From: Diplodia intermedia
Lineage: Eukaryota > Ascomycota > Dothideomycetes > Botryosphaeriales > Botryosphaeriaceae
Length of the DNA stretch: 64,000 bases
Direction: 5' to 3'
Assembly (NCBI GenBank): GCA_021495925.1
Contig: JAKEKT010000056.1
Span: forward strand, 181,674-245,673
The position numbers were made by a program, and so were the translations under genes. Each line of letters starts with the position of its first letter. Position 1 is the first letter of the stretch. The notes under the pieces are model-generated. The model saw only the letters and a program-made list of their open reading frames with translations, did no database searches and was not told the DNA's origin. Shown piece after piece: positions 1-10,979 of the stretch.

Positions 1-1361
1 ATCTGCCGATGGCTCGATGATATCCGCCTTGACCATCTCTACTGCCGTGTTTGATGCCTGGTACGCGGAGATAGCAATCTGGCCTTCGTCATCCCCACTC
101 ACGATGCAAGTGACGAAGTTGGAGCCAAAGCGACCAGTCTCGCTCCACTTCGACGGCCGGGGGAACTTCGCCTGGTATCTTGCAGCGAAACACGTTTCCA
201 GCGAGGAGAGGAAGTAGGAGTCCGCGTGTCGTTTGCAGATGACGGAGCCATCGCCTGCACCTGCGTCCAGCAAATCCGTGAAGATCACACCAATTCTTTC
301 CAAGCCGCACAACCGTGCAACTTCGTCGACCTCCTTTTCGTTGTCCCAGTCATTGAGTGAGATGCCATCCATTTCCCCCACCTGAGGCGGCTCGTATATC
401 GCTTCCACGACGGCCTTAGTTCCCAGAGGGACCTCGGTGTATTCCTCGTACTTGCCGTACAGGAAACCTAATCTCTGGCACCCAGATGTCCGCCAGAAGT
501 CCAAGAGCGTGTTGATGAGGTCGGGAGACGCGAATTCGACGTGGTCTACCATCCGGAACTGCTGTGGCTGCAGCGAGATGGCGCTGGGCTGACACTTGCT
601 GCAGATACCTTCGGGCCACGGGGCATGGCCGGAAGGGCAGTCGGCGCGCACGCGGTAGAAGGGTTCGCTGAGCGGGGGCATGTAGGAGCTGCCGGACTCG
701 GGCTTGTTCTTGCCGGCGTTGACCTTGCGGAGGTACGAGTGGAACGACAGGTGCTTGATCTTCTTCTCGGCCAGGTAGCCGGCATCGTAAGGCTCGAGCG
801 GCATGCAGTAGTCGCACATGCCCTTGGGGCCGTGCCTGCACATCTTCTGGTCCTTGGGCCTTGTGATTTTGCCATCGAGCTTATCTAACCGGTCGTCGAG
901 CGGCGACTGCTTGATCACCTCCCACGGCCGCTTGATGAGCTTCGCGGCGCCGATGGGCACGGTCGGCATGTCGGCGGCAGCGATGGGCTTTCCGCTGAGG
1001 CGGGCGGCGGTGGTTGCGGGAACGTCGGCATGTCCGTTTGTCTCGGATTTCTGCTCTTCGTAGTCAATGTACACCTGAGAGCCGTGACTGCAATGGCACG
1101 GGTTAGAGCTGTGGGAAAAAGAAAGCAGCTGGCAAGAGCGTATCCATACCTGAGTCCGACGCGCTCGAAAGTCACGCCCTTCAAAGTCTCGAGCTTCCGA
1201 GCGGACGTCTTATCCTGCGGCTTCGGCGAGATGGTGACGGAAGAGAGGTCGGTATTGGGAGGCAGCCTCTCGACAATCTGCGAGGCTACAGTGGTGAAAT
1301 CATCCTTGGCGTCGACGGTGAGGCGGAACTGGCCGTTACGGCTTTGGAAGCGGAGTATCAT
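1..1361 (-). CDS. NPL4: NPL4, ubiquitin-recognition cofactor of Cdc48 (3' part off the window)
   Basis: The product should work with Ufd1 to bring ubiquitylated substrates to the Cdc48/p97 ATPase in ER-associated degradation and nuclear proteolysis. Exon 1 is 1361-1150 and opens MILRFQSRNGQFRLTV, the UBX-like N-terminal domain (about residues 1-75). An intron at 1149-1088 (GTATGG...TTGCAG) restores the frame as GLSHGSQVYIDYEEQ. Exon 2 runs from 1087 off the left edge, giving 433 codons in the window. Near residue 153 comes the zinc-finger motif CRHGPKGMCDYC, then the NPL4 core (DAGYLAEKKIKHLSFHSYL, and MVDHVEF opening the MPN-like domain). The C-terminal end, including any terminal zinc finger, is not visible. 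Family assignment is by motif recognition and is strong; the exon 1/2 junction is by phase and conservation. Confidence 0.93.
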
Positions 1362-1880
1362 GGTGGCGGCGCGCGCAGCGGGGTGGCTGCGGATGCTGGA
1401 CGGGCGGCGGTCGACTTCAAAAGCTTATCGGCGGCGGTGACGGGGCGAACGAGGACAAGCGAAGCTGCGCGTGGGAGCTATCCGGGGCGGATCGCGGTCG
1501 TAAGCGGGAGTCTGGGGGGTTGCGCGAAGTGACGGGGAAGCTCTTGGAAGCAGGCAGGTAGTCGTGCGGCGGGTGAGCTTCTCGAGCTAGCGACTCGCGT
1601 GCTACGTCAAGGCCGGCCGGTCGGCTTTTCCCCGGACGCGCGGGTCGACACGTTTCCTTACAAGTCACTACTTTCTCCAAACGAGCTCTCTCCCGCTGCA
1701 CAACGCTGCGTCCTCGCGCCTGCCGTCAGCCACTCGTTCTGCCCCCGTCCGCCTGTGATGCGCCTGTGAGACCGCGACCCGTCCACAGCTGCCTCGACAA
1801 CACCAGTCCCCGCCGACGCCGATTCGACCCACGTCAATCAACAGCAACCTCGCGTCAAACCACAACCCACCGCCGCAAAC
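1362..1880. promoter_or_regulatory. Divergent intergenic region between NPL4 and SEC66
   Basis: This 519-base gap separates two start codons that point away from each other, so it must hold both promoters. It is GC-rich, with a pyrimidine-rich stretch on the SEC66 side. No TATA box stands out and no coding frame here looks real. Confidence 0.5.
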
Positions 1881-2681
1881 ATGGTTGACTGGATCTCGCT
1901 CGCGGTGCCCTTCGCCTACCTGGGCCTGCTCATCGGCTCCATGGCCACCTTCTCGCACCTGTACCGCGCCCGCAAGGCCTCGCGCGCCGCGTCGCTGGCG
2001 CCCTGGTTCGGCGCGCACACCACCCGCAACATCTACCTCTCGTTGCTGCACATCGAGCAGCCCAAGGTGCCCGACTCGGTCCTCAAGGCCGCCCTCCTGC
2101 GCCGCGCCGTCGAGGACATCCACCGCATCGTCGAGATCCGCAACGCCAAGCAAGCCCTGCAGTCGCTGCTGCAGCGCGGCAGCGTCGGCGACGACCTGTG
2201 GCAGCGTTTCCAGCGCGCCGAAAAGGAGATTGAGGCCGAGCTGCGCGACGTCGTGCAAGAAGTGCGTTTTCTCTCCTCCCAATGCCACGTTCCTTGTTTA
2301 AATCCAAAAACTAACATTGCTGCTCCCCAGGCCAACGCCTTCGCCCCCAACTGGGGCCAGACCATCTTCCAGAACGCGTCCGAGGTCGCCCAGAACCAGA
2401 TCCTCAAGGCCCGCGTCGAGGAGCTGCAGGCCCAGACGGCCAACGAGAAGGCCTGGTGGGAGAAGAAGCGCGGCGCCATCCGCTCCGAGTTCATGAAGGA
2501 GCTGGGCGCCGACGAGGGCACCGCCGCCGCCGCCGCCGGCGGCGTTCAGACCAAGGGCAGCGACGATGACGCCGTGCTCGTCGACAACGCCTCCACCACC
2601 GGCTCCATGTCCAGACCGAGCACCGCCGGCTCCATGGTCTCCGGCACGAGCTCCAAGAAGAGGGGCAAGGGCAGGAAATAG
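1881..2681 (+). CDS. SEC66: SEC66 (Sec71), subunit of the Sec62/63 ER translocon complex
   Basis: This is a non-essential subunit of the post-translational ER translocation complex with Sec63, Sec62 and Sec72. Exon 1 is 1881-2261, the intron 2262-2330 (GTGCGT, branch CTAAC at 2311, CCCAG) and exon 2 2331-2681, giving 243 residues. The intron is 69 nt and in frame, so an unspliced reading adds 23 spurious residues. The N-terminus has one membrane segment (about residues 5-27, ISLAVPFAYLGLLIGSMATF), then the conserved cytosolic part with WFGAHTTRNIYLSLLH, VPDSVLKAALLRRA and RGSVGDDLWQRFQRAEKE, and after the intron ANAFAPNWGQTIFQ. The C-terminal 45 residues are Ala/Gly/Ser-rich, lysine-ended and low complexity. 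Confidence 0.93.
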   Translation: MVDWISLAVPFAYLGLLIGSMATFSHLYRARKASRAASLAPWFGAHTTRNIYLSLLHIEQPKVPDSVLKAALLRRAVEDIHRIVEIRNAKQALQSLLQRGSVGDDLWQRFQRAEKEIEAELRDVVQEVRFLSSQCHVPCLNPKTNIAAPQANAFAPNWGQTIFQNASEVAQNQILKARVEELQAQTANEKAWWEKKRGAIRSEFMKELGADEGTAAAAAGGVQTKGSDDDAVLVDNASTTGSMSRPSTAGSMVSGTSSKKRGKGRK

Positions 2682-3393
2682 ACGGCGCGTTTGCGTGCCG
2701 TCCGCCGTGTCGGGGTGTGTCGTCGAGGAGAGAGAGGGATTTCAAAGCATTGCGGGCGCGAGGCGTTTGGTGGGGGTTCGCATTTGCGATATCAGGCATG
2801 TTACACATGCCACATTACTTAGGCAGTATCTTAGGTGCATTGCAGTGGGTGAAAAAAGAAATTGGCCCCGCTCGCATATCCTTCACACAAAAAGTGCATT
2901 GTTTCCGTGGGTCGTTGAATGCAAGATCTGGCCGCATTCGTGCATTTTCAAAAGTAGCATCTTCGTCCAGATGTTGGATTTTGACTGCCTACGTAGGAAA
3001 ACCGGTAGCGTCGTTGATGCCCGGGCTCAATTCTTCTTTCACCGTGGTGGCATCATTTATTGTAGGAAAGGAAAGAAAAAAAGCTGTAGTTCTGTACCAA
3101 CCCTGGAATTTCGCAAAGACGCCAACCCATACAACCAGTGTTTGTACATGGAATTTGATCCACATAATGACCTCTCCGCAGCAGCATTCTCTAAACTTCT
3201 GCCTTCCACACGACCGCCGCGGGCAGTTGAGACGTTCGTCTGCTCGAAGAACAATGATCAAATATTTGATCGTGTGTTCGGACCAACGCTCGACTTCTAG
3301 CCCGCCTCACCAAACCCCCAAATACGGATGTCCATCTCCTTCGTAAAACCGTTTCGTGCCCTCAAAAGTTGAGAGCGGGTGTTTCAGAGCTCC
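2682..3393. other. Convergent intergenic region with an embedded MITE-like element
   Basis: SEC66 and the VPS3844-type gene end toward each other here. The space is mostly filled by a 196-bp inverted-repeat element (2848-3043, listed separately). I see no gene. Confidence 0.5.
2848..3043. mobile_element. MITE-like element, family 1, degenerate copy
   Basis: The left end reads GGTGAAAAAAGAAATTGGCC and the right end is its imperfect reverse complement (3021-3043). Inside is a second inverted repeat, 2914-2940 (GTTGAATGCAAGATCTGG) against 2961-2985 (CTTCGTCCAGATGTTGG). Order and spacing match the better preserved 202-bp copy at 62647-62848. It has no coding capacity. It lies just beyond the SEC66 stop codon and could contribute to its 3' UTR. 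The divergence between its arms suggests an old insertion. Confidence 0.7.
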
Positions 3394-4636
3394 TTAGCGT
3401 CTCGCCGAAGGGCCTGAGACACCAGCGCCAATGACGCTGGGAAGCTCCTCATTACCCATGGTGTAGAGCAAGCCAATGCCATAGCTGAGCATGAAAGCCA
3501 TGGCAACGGCGAAGCCGGCGAACAGCCAGAAGGGCATGACGACGTCCTTTTTCTGGCAGGCGGGGCCGCCGTAGTAGGTCGTCTTCTTGCTGCCGTCGCT
3601 GTTGGTCTTGACCTGGGCCTCGCAGCGGCACGTGTAGCAGGCCTTGTTGTTGTCCGTGTCCATGTACTTCTTGAAGCACGAGCCGCGGCCGCTGCAGTCC
3701 TTGGTCGTCGACTCGCACGACTCCTTGGACGGGAAGCAGGCGGGCAGGATGCCTCTGATGACGGTGGCGTTGTTGGGGCTCTTCGGGGCCGCCGCCGTCT
3801 TGTTGACGCGCTGGATGAAGTCGCTCTCGGGGGCCTCCGAGAGGATGGCCTCGGGGCGCTTGCGCTCGGTCGCGGCGGACCGCTTGGGCACGTCGTACTG
3901 GCCCCAGGCATTCGGCGAACGCTTCATAAAGTTGCCGGTGGTGGGCGGCATCACGGCGACAGTGAAGGGCCAGTTGGAGGCGCACAAATCGGCCAGCTCG
4001 CGGATGGTCGAGGAGTAGTCGCTGTTATCCCGGTTGCGGATGTGGGCGATCAGGATACCATTGCTGAGTCTGGTCTCAACATCCTCGGGAATCTTGTCCA
4101 GAACGTCCTTGATCGCCTTGGGGACGGTGTTCTTGTTGGAGGCTCTGGCAGCAGAGGAAAGGTGCTCGGACTGGATCGTGAAGTCCTCAAGCAGACGCGA
4201 GGTGGCATCGGCGCCGGGGGTTTCGGAGAGAGAGAAGGATGCGGAGTCCAGAACTTTACCGGAACCATGTTAGTGACTGCAGATGATGTCCAGATAGATG
4301 CACCCTACCTGCCGTGTCCTTCACGCCCTCGACGACGAGCATAACGTGCTTGGCCTCATCGCCGAGCTGCTCATCATCAAAGAGTTGGTGTCGCGAGCCG
4401 CCAAAGTCGTTGATGTACTGGATGGTATCGTCGTCGGCATGCTTCAAGCTGTGGTACTGCGAGAGGCCCAGCCTCTGCGCAAACACCAGGCGGGCGGTGT
4501 CGGGGCTCAGAGTGGGAGTCGATTGGCTACCGAGTGTCGGCGCGCCGAGGTCCTGGACGAAGACACGAGCCTGGGGAGCTGCTGCAGCGGCCAGGGCGAG
4601 CAGGGAAGAGGCGACGAAGCTGCCGGACAGCCTCAT
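3394..4636 (-). CDS. VPS3844-type vacuolar sorting protein, secretory-pathway type I membrane protein
   Basis: Exon 1 is 4636-4309, the intron 4308-4254 (GTAGGG...TAAAG) and exon 2 4253-3394, giving 395 residues. The N-terminus is a signal peptide (MRLSGSFVASSLLALAAAAA). A luminal region follows, then a Cys-rich, EGF-like module near residues 280-340 (CFPSKESCESTTKDCSGRGSC and CYTCRCEAQV), a transmembrane helix at about 349-373 and a short cytosolic tail. The C-terminal Cys module plus membrane helix is the signature of the fungal Vps3844 C-terminal domain; exact function is little known. The acceptor AAAG is weak but is the one that keeps frame (AGKVLDSASFSLS). Confidence 0.82.
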
Positions 4637-5031
4637 GATGGGTGGTTGGCGGATGTGAAGATGGATGTGGACTGGAACAGCTGCGAGCTGGCCGGGCGAT
4701 GATGCTGGTTGCTGCAGTTGCAGCTGCCCGGGTGGAGCGGCGAAACAAGGCGCCGACGCCGGGTCGCAGTCGGGCGGGAGCTCATTCGGCGCGGGCCACC
4801 TGTGTTCATCATCCGCCCCAGCATCTTGTGAAGCCTCGCCGCCGCTTTCGCCGCCATAGTTATCTCTCCCCGACTTCGTCACCCTTCTCGTCCACCACCC
4901 CACTCGCCGGCACTGCGCCCGTTGCTGCCACAGACACCACTATACTTTCTCATCCATACGCATCGCGCGTCCCTCTCCGCGCGCTTCGTTCATGTCCGTC
5001 GCGACACAGCTCTCCGAGTCATTCCTTTCCC
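4637..5031. promoter_or_regulatory. Divergent intergenic region, VPS3844-type gene and the 5032 gene
   Basis: These 395 bases lie between two divergent start codons. The right half is C/T-rich, as in many fungal promoters. No TATA box or repeat is evident. Confidence 0.45.
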
Positions 5032-6549
5032 ATGTTTAAGCCATCTGCCGTACGACCGCTGCGCGCCTTCCGCCACGTCGCCCCCGTCGTCCGTCGGCAA
5101 CCATTTGCACCATTTGCGCGCCATGCCTCGACCCTGAACGCACCGCCTGTGCGCATCAAGCGCCGCTTCTTCACCTGGAAGTACGTCGCCCGGCTGAGTG
5201 GCTTCTCGGTCCGCTAGAACAGTGCTGACACATGTTATTTCAGGCGCTTGCTAGCCGGAACAATTTACACGGGCGCCGCCTATACCTGGATGCTGCTCGT
5301 TATAGCGCCGTTATTCGAGGTTGTGGACGAAGAAGAAGAAGGGGGAGAGGGCGAGGAGGAGGGAGACTGGGACGAGGACGAGGAATGGGACGACGATGCC
5401 CTATTCATTCCCCTAGGATGGGCGACGCCGGTGCCGCGCAGGTTCTACAGAGGTTCCGATCCGGAGTGGCAGGAGTTCAGAAAAGTCGCCCTCGACCAGA
5501 AGCGGCACGAGCAGATTCGCCGTATGTGCAGTGCACCTGATAGCTGGTGTGTGTTACTAACGTGTCACAGATAAGCTCGTGAGCCTGGTGCGCACTCACA
5601 TCGCCCGCGATCCAGCTGCGAAACGTCTTGGCCATGTGGACATTACCAAGGGTCGGTATTGGCTCGATATCGTCTTTCCGGATGGTCCTCCTCAGGAATA
5701 CGAACGTGCAGGGTGAGTTATCCCAGACGTGTGGATTTGTTGAGATAATCGTGTTGCCGGACCCATGTTGGCATTGTCGAGAAGTCTCGCTGGATGTCAA
5801 ACATCCAATACAAGCAACGGTCGTTGTCCGGACGTTTGATGTCAAACATAACACGAGGTCCTGCTGTCGGATTACTTTGAGGTTGCTTCTTGCGAATTCG
5901 AGTGCTAACGCTCTGCAGGATTGAGATCGCCGATGATTACATTGCGTGGACGAGACGTCCTGTGGATCAGATCAACTACCAAAGACTGAAGCGGGCGCTC
6001 TGGCCCGTAGCTGTCGCTTCTGGAGCTCTGGCCAGCACACAGTACCTCTGGCACGTGCAGATGAACAAGCTTCGAGAGTGGATCGGCCTGAGCCCAAAGG
6101 TCGACCCCTCCATCGACGTCCTGGCACGGCACCTGGAAGCCATGCAGCGGGCGAAACAAGAAGGTTCTAACCGCCCGCTCGCACCACCCCCGAACACGTC
6201 TGAACGGACCGTTGCCAGTGCTGACCCAAATGCGAACGCCAACGCAGCGGGCAAGACGGCGGCCGCAGAAAAGCACACCAACCTTCCAGAGTTCGAGCCC
6301 ATTCCTCCACAATCAATTGCCTTGTCGATATTCTCGTCCACGCTACTGAAGAACTGGAAGCGCCCGCAGCTCGAGCCCCCGCGTGGTACGGTTCTGGTGA
6401 CGGGCTTGATTGAGATTCGCGGTGACAAGGCCAGGACGGTGCTGGACGTGACGGCTGCATATGATCCGCTCATTGACAAGTACGTCGCCTTGAGAGTAGG
6501 CAGCAGGCTCGTGCAAGATAAGCAGCAGAGACCGAGAGGAGGACGTTGA
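5032..6549 (+). CDS. Conserved fungal protein, probably mitochondrial, unknown function
   Basis: Four exons: 5032-5180, 5244-5521, 5571-5712 and 5919-6549, giving 399 residues. Introns are 63, 49 and 206 nt; every junction keeps frame (WK/RLLAG, IR/HKLV, ERA/GIEIADDYIAW). The N-terminus is Arg/Ser/Pro-rich without acidic residues, like a mitochondrial presequence. A hydrophobic helix follows (LLAGTIYTGAAYTWMLLVIA), then an acidic patch of Glu/Asp repeats. The motif RFYRGSDPEWQEF and the block YWLDIVFPDGPPQEYERAG are, from memory, conserved in uncharacterised fungal proteins. I do not know a function and assign no symbol. Confidence 0.8.
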
Positions 6550-7073
6550 AGGAGAAAAAAGAGATCAAGATGAGGGGATGGATAGTCGGGAGGACAGAGT
6601 GTTTTGCATTGTTACGGCGTGATATCCAGGAAAGGGGGGCGTGGTGCTTGAACATGGGCCGAGTGCATTTTAGCAGGGCGTTGGAGTATATTTTATGACA
6701 GGCAGACTAGCGCGCTTAAGCGGACTTCGCTGACCCCGAAGTACCTTCTTTTCTTGCTCTTTCTAATCCCTCTCTCGGTTAACCATAGGTTCGACTGCGT
6801 CCGTATTGAGTAGTGACTTAGTGTTAGATATTCCACTCAACAAGGCCCTCAGGCTGAATGAAACAATCATTACAAACCTTGGACAACCGTAGTGATAAAG
6901 GAGGTGATCATTTGCTCTCGATAACATGGAAGATTGCAGTACCCACCAGTCTGCTGAACTCTTCCCAGTTCTGGTATGTCCGTACAAGTACCTAACGCCG
7001 ATTCCCTTTTTGCCCGCTCTGAATATGCTTGTTCTCTTCCACTGCCCGCCCAATCGCATATGCATCCCGCTAT
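6550..7073. other. Convergent intergenic region
   Basis: The flanking genes end toward each other. The sequence is less GC-rich than the genes. I see no coding frame, RNA gene or repeat. Confidence 0.4.
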
Positions 7074-8369
7074 TTAGCCATCAGCCAGGATGCCCGCAAT
7101 CCTCAAGCACAGATCCAGGATCTCCAGGTGCTCGTCCGCGCCGTCGACCAGCCTCTTGTCCGTCTCCGAGAAGACCATGGTAATCTTGTTCTTCTTGAGA
7201 TCCTCAACCTTCTCGTCGAACAGCACCATCTCGTAAAGCTGGGCAACCAGCTGCGTCGCGCTCCAGCCGTCGGCAACCATGTCCTCGACCGCCTGCGCAA
7301 CGTCGGCGTAGACCTTGCCCTTGGCGCGCGGCTGCATGGCGTCGTACAGCCGCTCCATCGTCGGCGCCGGGATCACGCCCGCAATCTCCTCAATCACGGG
7401 CACCGAGACGGGCGTCTTCGCCTCATCCACATCCATCTCATCGCCGCCATCCTCCACAACCTTCGCCGCCCCCTTCCTCTTCGTCTGCTGCTGCTGCTGC
7501 TGCTGCCCCTCCACCGCCTTCACCGCCCCCACCAACCTCGCCGCGCTCTGCAAGAAGGTAATGGCCTTGCGCAAATCGCCCTCGCTCACCCTCACCAGCG
7601 CGTCGACGGCGCCGTCGCCCAACACGACGCCCTCGGCGGCGGCAATGTCCTCCAAGCGCCCCGCCGCACTGCCCGAGTCGAGGCTCTTGAAGCGGAACTT
7701 GGAGCAGCGGCTGGCGAGGGGGTCGATGATGCGGGTGACGTAGTTGCAGACGAGGCAGAAGCGGGTGATGCGCGAGTACGTCTCCATGGTGCGGCGCAGG
7801 GCGCTCTGCGCGTCCTGCGTCATGCTGTCGGCCTCGTCGAGGATGATGATCTTGAACGGCGGGCACGGGTGGCGCCGGCGGTACTCGACGCCCGCCGGGC
7901 CCGCGGGCGGGTTGGAGAGTTGCTGCCGCGCGAAGTTTTTTACTTTGTCGCGCACGATGGCGATGCCCCGCTCGTCCGACGCGTTGAGCTCGAGCACGCG
8001 CGACCGGAGGAGTTCGGGCCCGTAGAGCTGCTTGGCCAGCGCCAGGATCGTCGAGGTCTTGCCCGTGCCGGGCGGCCCGTAGAAGAGCATGTGGGGCAGG
8101 TTGGAGGATTGGAGTGTGCGCGAGAGGACGGTGACGGTGTGGTCTTGGCCGTTGACGTCGTTGAGGGATTTTGGACGGCTGCGGGGCGGAGACGAGGGCG
8201 TTAGCGGTGGGGGGTCAAGATGGATTTGGGAGGCAATGTTGCGCGCTCACTATTTCTCGACCCACGGCTGCAGGCTGCTGGTTTGGTCGGGCTTGGTGGT
8301 GGGAGCTTTGGACGAGCTTGAGGCGGCGGCGGCGGCTTGCCGCGCCTTGAGGTCGAAGAAGTTGGCCAT
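7074..8369 (-). CDS. RFC2: Replication factor C subunit 2 (clamp-loader ATPase)
   Basis: This small RFC subunit loads PCNA at primer-template junctions. Exon 1 is 8369-8251 (MANFFDLKARQAAAAASSSS...), the intron 8250-8179 (GTGAGC, branch CTAAC, CCGCAG) and exon 2 8178-7074, giving 407 residues. The junction gives VEKYRPKSLNDVNGQDH. Walker A is GPPGTGKT (about 74-81), Walker B IIILDEAD (about 150-157) and the RFC arginine-finger SRC box lies in LASRCSKF (about 196). YVTRIIDPLASRC and LELNASDERGI identify the RFC2 type rather than RFC3, 4 or 5. An unusual low-complexity insertion starts with seven Gln (about 265-271) and continues with a KRK patch and acidic residues to about 295, between the AAA+ and collar domains. 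Confidence 0.94.
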
Positions 8370-8808
8370 TGCGACCGGTGGCGGAGGAGTAAAGCGGTGT
8401 CGCCGAGCGAGATCGTTGAGGTTGTTGTTGGTGGAGATGGTGGTGGTGGTGGTTTTCGCGACGCGTCGGGGTTCGTGTCATGGCGCGTCGGGCTGACACG
8501 TGATGACGCAATACCTTTCAACCAGAAATGCTCTTCCCTTTTGAAGATTCTTCACCTCGGTTCATGAATATCATCGATGTCGGCAATATCGACGAACGGT
8601 AGAGATTGTGACTGATATGAAGAATTAACTAAAAGTAGTATCGTGAACAGCAAATATCGCGATCAATTAGCAATATGGAGGCTTTATTTTGACTTCAGTA
8701 CTCCGACCACATCCTCGCATTTTGGTATACATACAGATTCAGACACGGACTAAACTACGATGGGCAATATAGTTGCGATCGACAATAAAATGACTACGTC
8801 CATAGTCA
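8370..8808. other. Upstream of RFC2 and downstream of the epimerase-like gene
   Basis: Both flanking genes are on the minus strand, so this holds the RFC2 promoter (8370 upward) and the 3' flank of the next gene. The part near 8560-8800 is AT-richer. No gene is seen. Confidence 0.4.
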
Positions 8809-9927
8809 CTAAGACGTCTCAAACGCGGCCTTGACATCCTCCCTCAGCCCCATTCTCCACGCCTCCTCCCCACCTCTCGTCGGCTTCCAGCCCAGCCTCC
8901 TCGCCACACTTGGCACCGTCTTCCCATGACTGGCCAGTCCCAACTCCACCATCTCCTCATCCACGTCTCCCAAATACACCTCTGCAAAAATCCTCGTCCC
9001 CTCCTCCACACTCACCTCGTCCACTCCCCCCTCCCTCAACCACCCTCCCTCGACCCCAACCTCCGCCACCGCCTCCGCCACCTCCCTCCACGTCTGTCTC
9101 CCATCCGCCGCAAACACAACCCCCTCCCTCCCCCACGGCACGCCCTCCCCACCACCCACCGCCACCCTCTCCACCAGCACCCCATACAGCCCCGCCAAAT
9201 CCTCCACATGCACATGATCCCACGCGCCCCTCCCATCCCCCATCACCACCGCCCGGCCCCTCGCCCGCGCCGCCTTGACATACGCCGGCACCTGCGTGCT
9301 CTGCCTCCTCCCCACGACCCCCGTCCCCCTCCCCCACACCATCGGCGGCATCACGACGACCGTCTTCACTCCCAACGCGACGCCCTCGTCCACCACCGCC
9401 ATCTCCGCCCCCCGCTGCACGTACGGATGCAGCGCCTCCACGCGCCTTTCCCACGCGTGCACGTCGCCGCCCCGCGCGTCGTCGAAGACGCGGCAAGGCT
9501 CCATCCACGCCCCCGACACGCTGCGGTCGCCCAGGTTCGACGTCCCCGACAGGTGCACGTACCACGGCTCGCTGCGTCCGCCGATCGTCGTCGTCGTCGT
9601 CGTCTCGTCCCTGCTTGCGGCCAGCCCGCGCAGCAGGGCGAGCGCGGCGCCCGCGTGGTAGCCCAGCGCCGCGTTGATGACGATGTCGGCGTGCTGGGCG
9701 GCGGCGGCAGTCGCCGTGGCGTGGTCGTCGAGACCGGCGTAGAGGAGGGGCCGGATGCGCGTGGCGCCGTAGGTGGATGTCAGGGTGGCGGCGGCGGAGG
9801 GGGAGCGGATGAGGCAGGTTATGGGGAGCGCGAAGGACGGCGTGGGGGTGGCGAGGAGGTGGGTGAGGATTGTGCCGCCGATGTAGCCGGTTGCGCCGGT
9901 GAGGAGGATTCGGGGGGGAGAGGGCAT
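8809..9927 (-). CDS. NAD(P)-dependent epimerase/reductase-like protein (extended SDR)
   Basis: A single-exon frame of 372 residues with ATG at 9927. The N-terminus has the dinucleotide-binding motif ILLTGATGYIGG (GxxGxxG, about residues 7-18) right after a beta strand, as in extended short-chain dehydrogenases and NmrA/epimerase-like proteins. VHLSGTSNLGDRS occupies the catalytic-Ser region and VVVMPPMVWGRG the substrate loop. DHVHVEDLAGLYGVLVE is the typical motif of DUF1731/NAD-epimerase relatives. The active-site YxxxK motif is not clear, so it may be atypical. Substrate unknown. Codon usage is very C-rich, leaving long spurious frames on the other strand. Confidence 0.8.
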   Translation of the reverse strand: MPSPPRILLTGATGYIGGTILTHLLATPTPSFALPITCLIRSPSAAATLTSTYGATRIRPLLYAGLDDHATATAAAAQHADIVINAALGYHAGAALALLRGLAASRDETTTTTTIGGRSEPWYVHLSGTSNLGDRSVSGAWMEPCRVFDDARGGDVHAWERRVEALHPYVQRGAEMAVVDEGVALGVKTVVVMPPMVWGRGTGVVGRRQSTQVPAYVKAARARGRAVVMGDGRGAWDHVHVEDLAGLYGVLVERVAVGGGEGVPWGREGVVFAADGRQTWREVAEAVAEVGVEGGWLREGGVDEVSVEEGTRIFAEVYLGDVDEEMVELGLASHGKTVPSVARRLGWKPTRGGEEAWRMGLREDVKAAFETS

Positions 9928-10979
9928 TTTGGTGGTTGCTTTTGTGCGATGGGTCTTGTGTGGTTTTTGGATGGGAGGGAACGCTTGAGGTAGGTGTTTC
10001 GGTAGAACAGTCAGTTAGGTCTTGGAGCTTGGAATGTAGGAGGATGTTCTTCTCGTCCTCTTCTATATTCTGTCAATATATAAGGCCGCGCAGAGGACTA
10101 TTTCGGCCAATACCTGGCAGTGATGGGCGCCAAAAAGATGACCTGGACTTAACCCGGCTTATCTCCATCCGCCGCCCACTAACTCCGCCACCTCCCCAGC
10201 ATTCATAATGCAGTGTTCCAATCACTGCTCTCTTACGTCAGTTCGCAGTACAGATCGAGATCCATAACTTGGTCTAGTTCGCGTGTTTTCCCAATTGAGC
10301 CGACAAGCACTCCTACGACGACCACCCTCGAACACTTCCACCCCACGGCTACCCCAATCACCTCCTCACGCCCCACTGGCCATCCAAGACCTTGCAATGT
10401 ATCCTGCAAGACACTCCGGACTCTGCAGCGCCTACGGTATGTCCGACTCCGACCCCGACCCCGACTCCGATCCCAAACCGTGATCGAGTCCGGCCTGCCA
10501 CCACAGGCACCAAAACAGGACTCACCATCTACCACATCCACTGCCGAACTAGACCCTCAAGCATCCCGCCCCCCTACAGCATCGCCGTCGGCGCCGGTAC
10601 TAGTAGTGAGAAACGGCACGGAAATACCAATCTCCTCGCCACGCCGCAGAAACAGCTGCGCCTCCGACTTGCCGAATACGCCTGAGCTGATCGGGCGAGA
10701 CCATACCCGCGAGAAAATTGGTCCCGGTCCTCTTCTCTTCTCGCCGACTCCAACATCATGGAGTTGCTGGTCGTCGAACGACAAGCAGTAGTCCGTGGCC
10801 GTGCTTTGAACATGCGCAGCCACTGCGCGTTATCCGCCGGCGCCCATCTGGTTCCAACGGGTCATTTGTCTTTGCCCGCGTTTGTAGCTTTCGTGAAGAC
10901 TGTGCGTGTCAAACAGAGCAGGTCCTGCAAACAGGGCGGAGTGATGGAAATGTTAAGTATTTAGAGAAGTGAGGGATTA
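9928..10979. other. Gene-poor stretch; weak hint of a small spliced gene at about 10390-10794
   Basis: An ATG at 10398 opens a 28-codon frame. A possible donor GTATGT inside it (near 10438) and an acceptor CCACAG near 10505 would join it to a longer open frame ending with a stop near 10794 (segments SPRRRNSCASDLPNTPELIG). The predicted product is Pro/Ser/Thr-rich and matches nothing I know. Another long frame over this stretch has only a GTG start. I do not call a gene with confidence. Confidence 0.2.

Noticed and set aside
7029..8204. 391-codon plus-strand frame across RFC2
   Set aside because: Antisense shadow of a clear RFC2 coding exon; composition dominated by Arg/His/Leu/Val.
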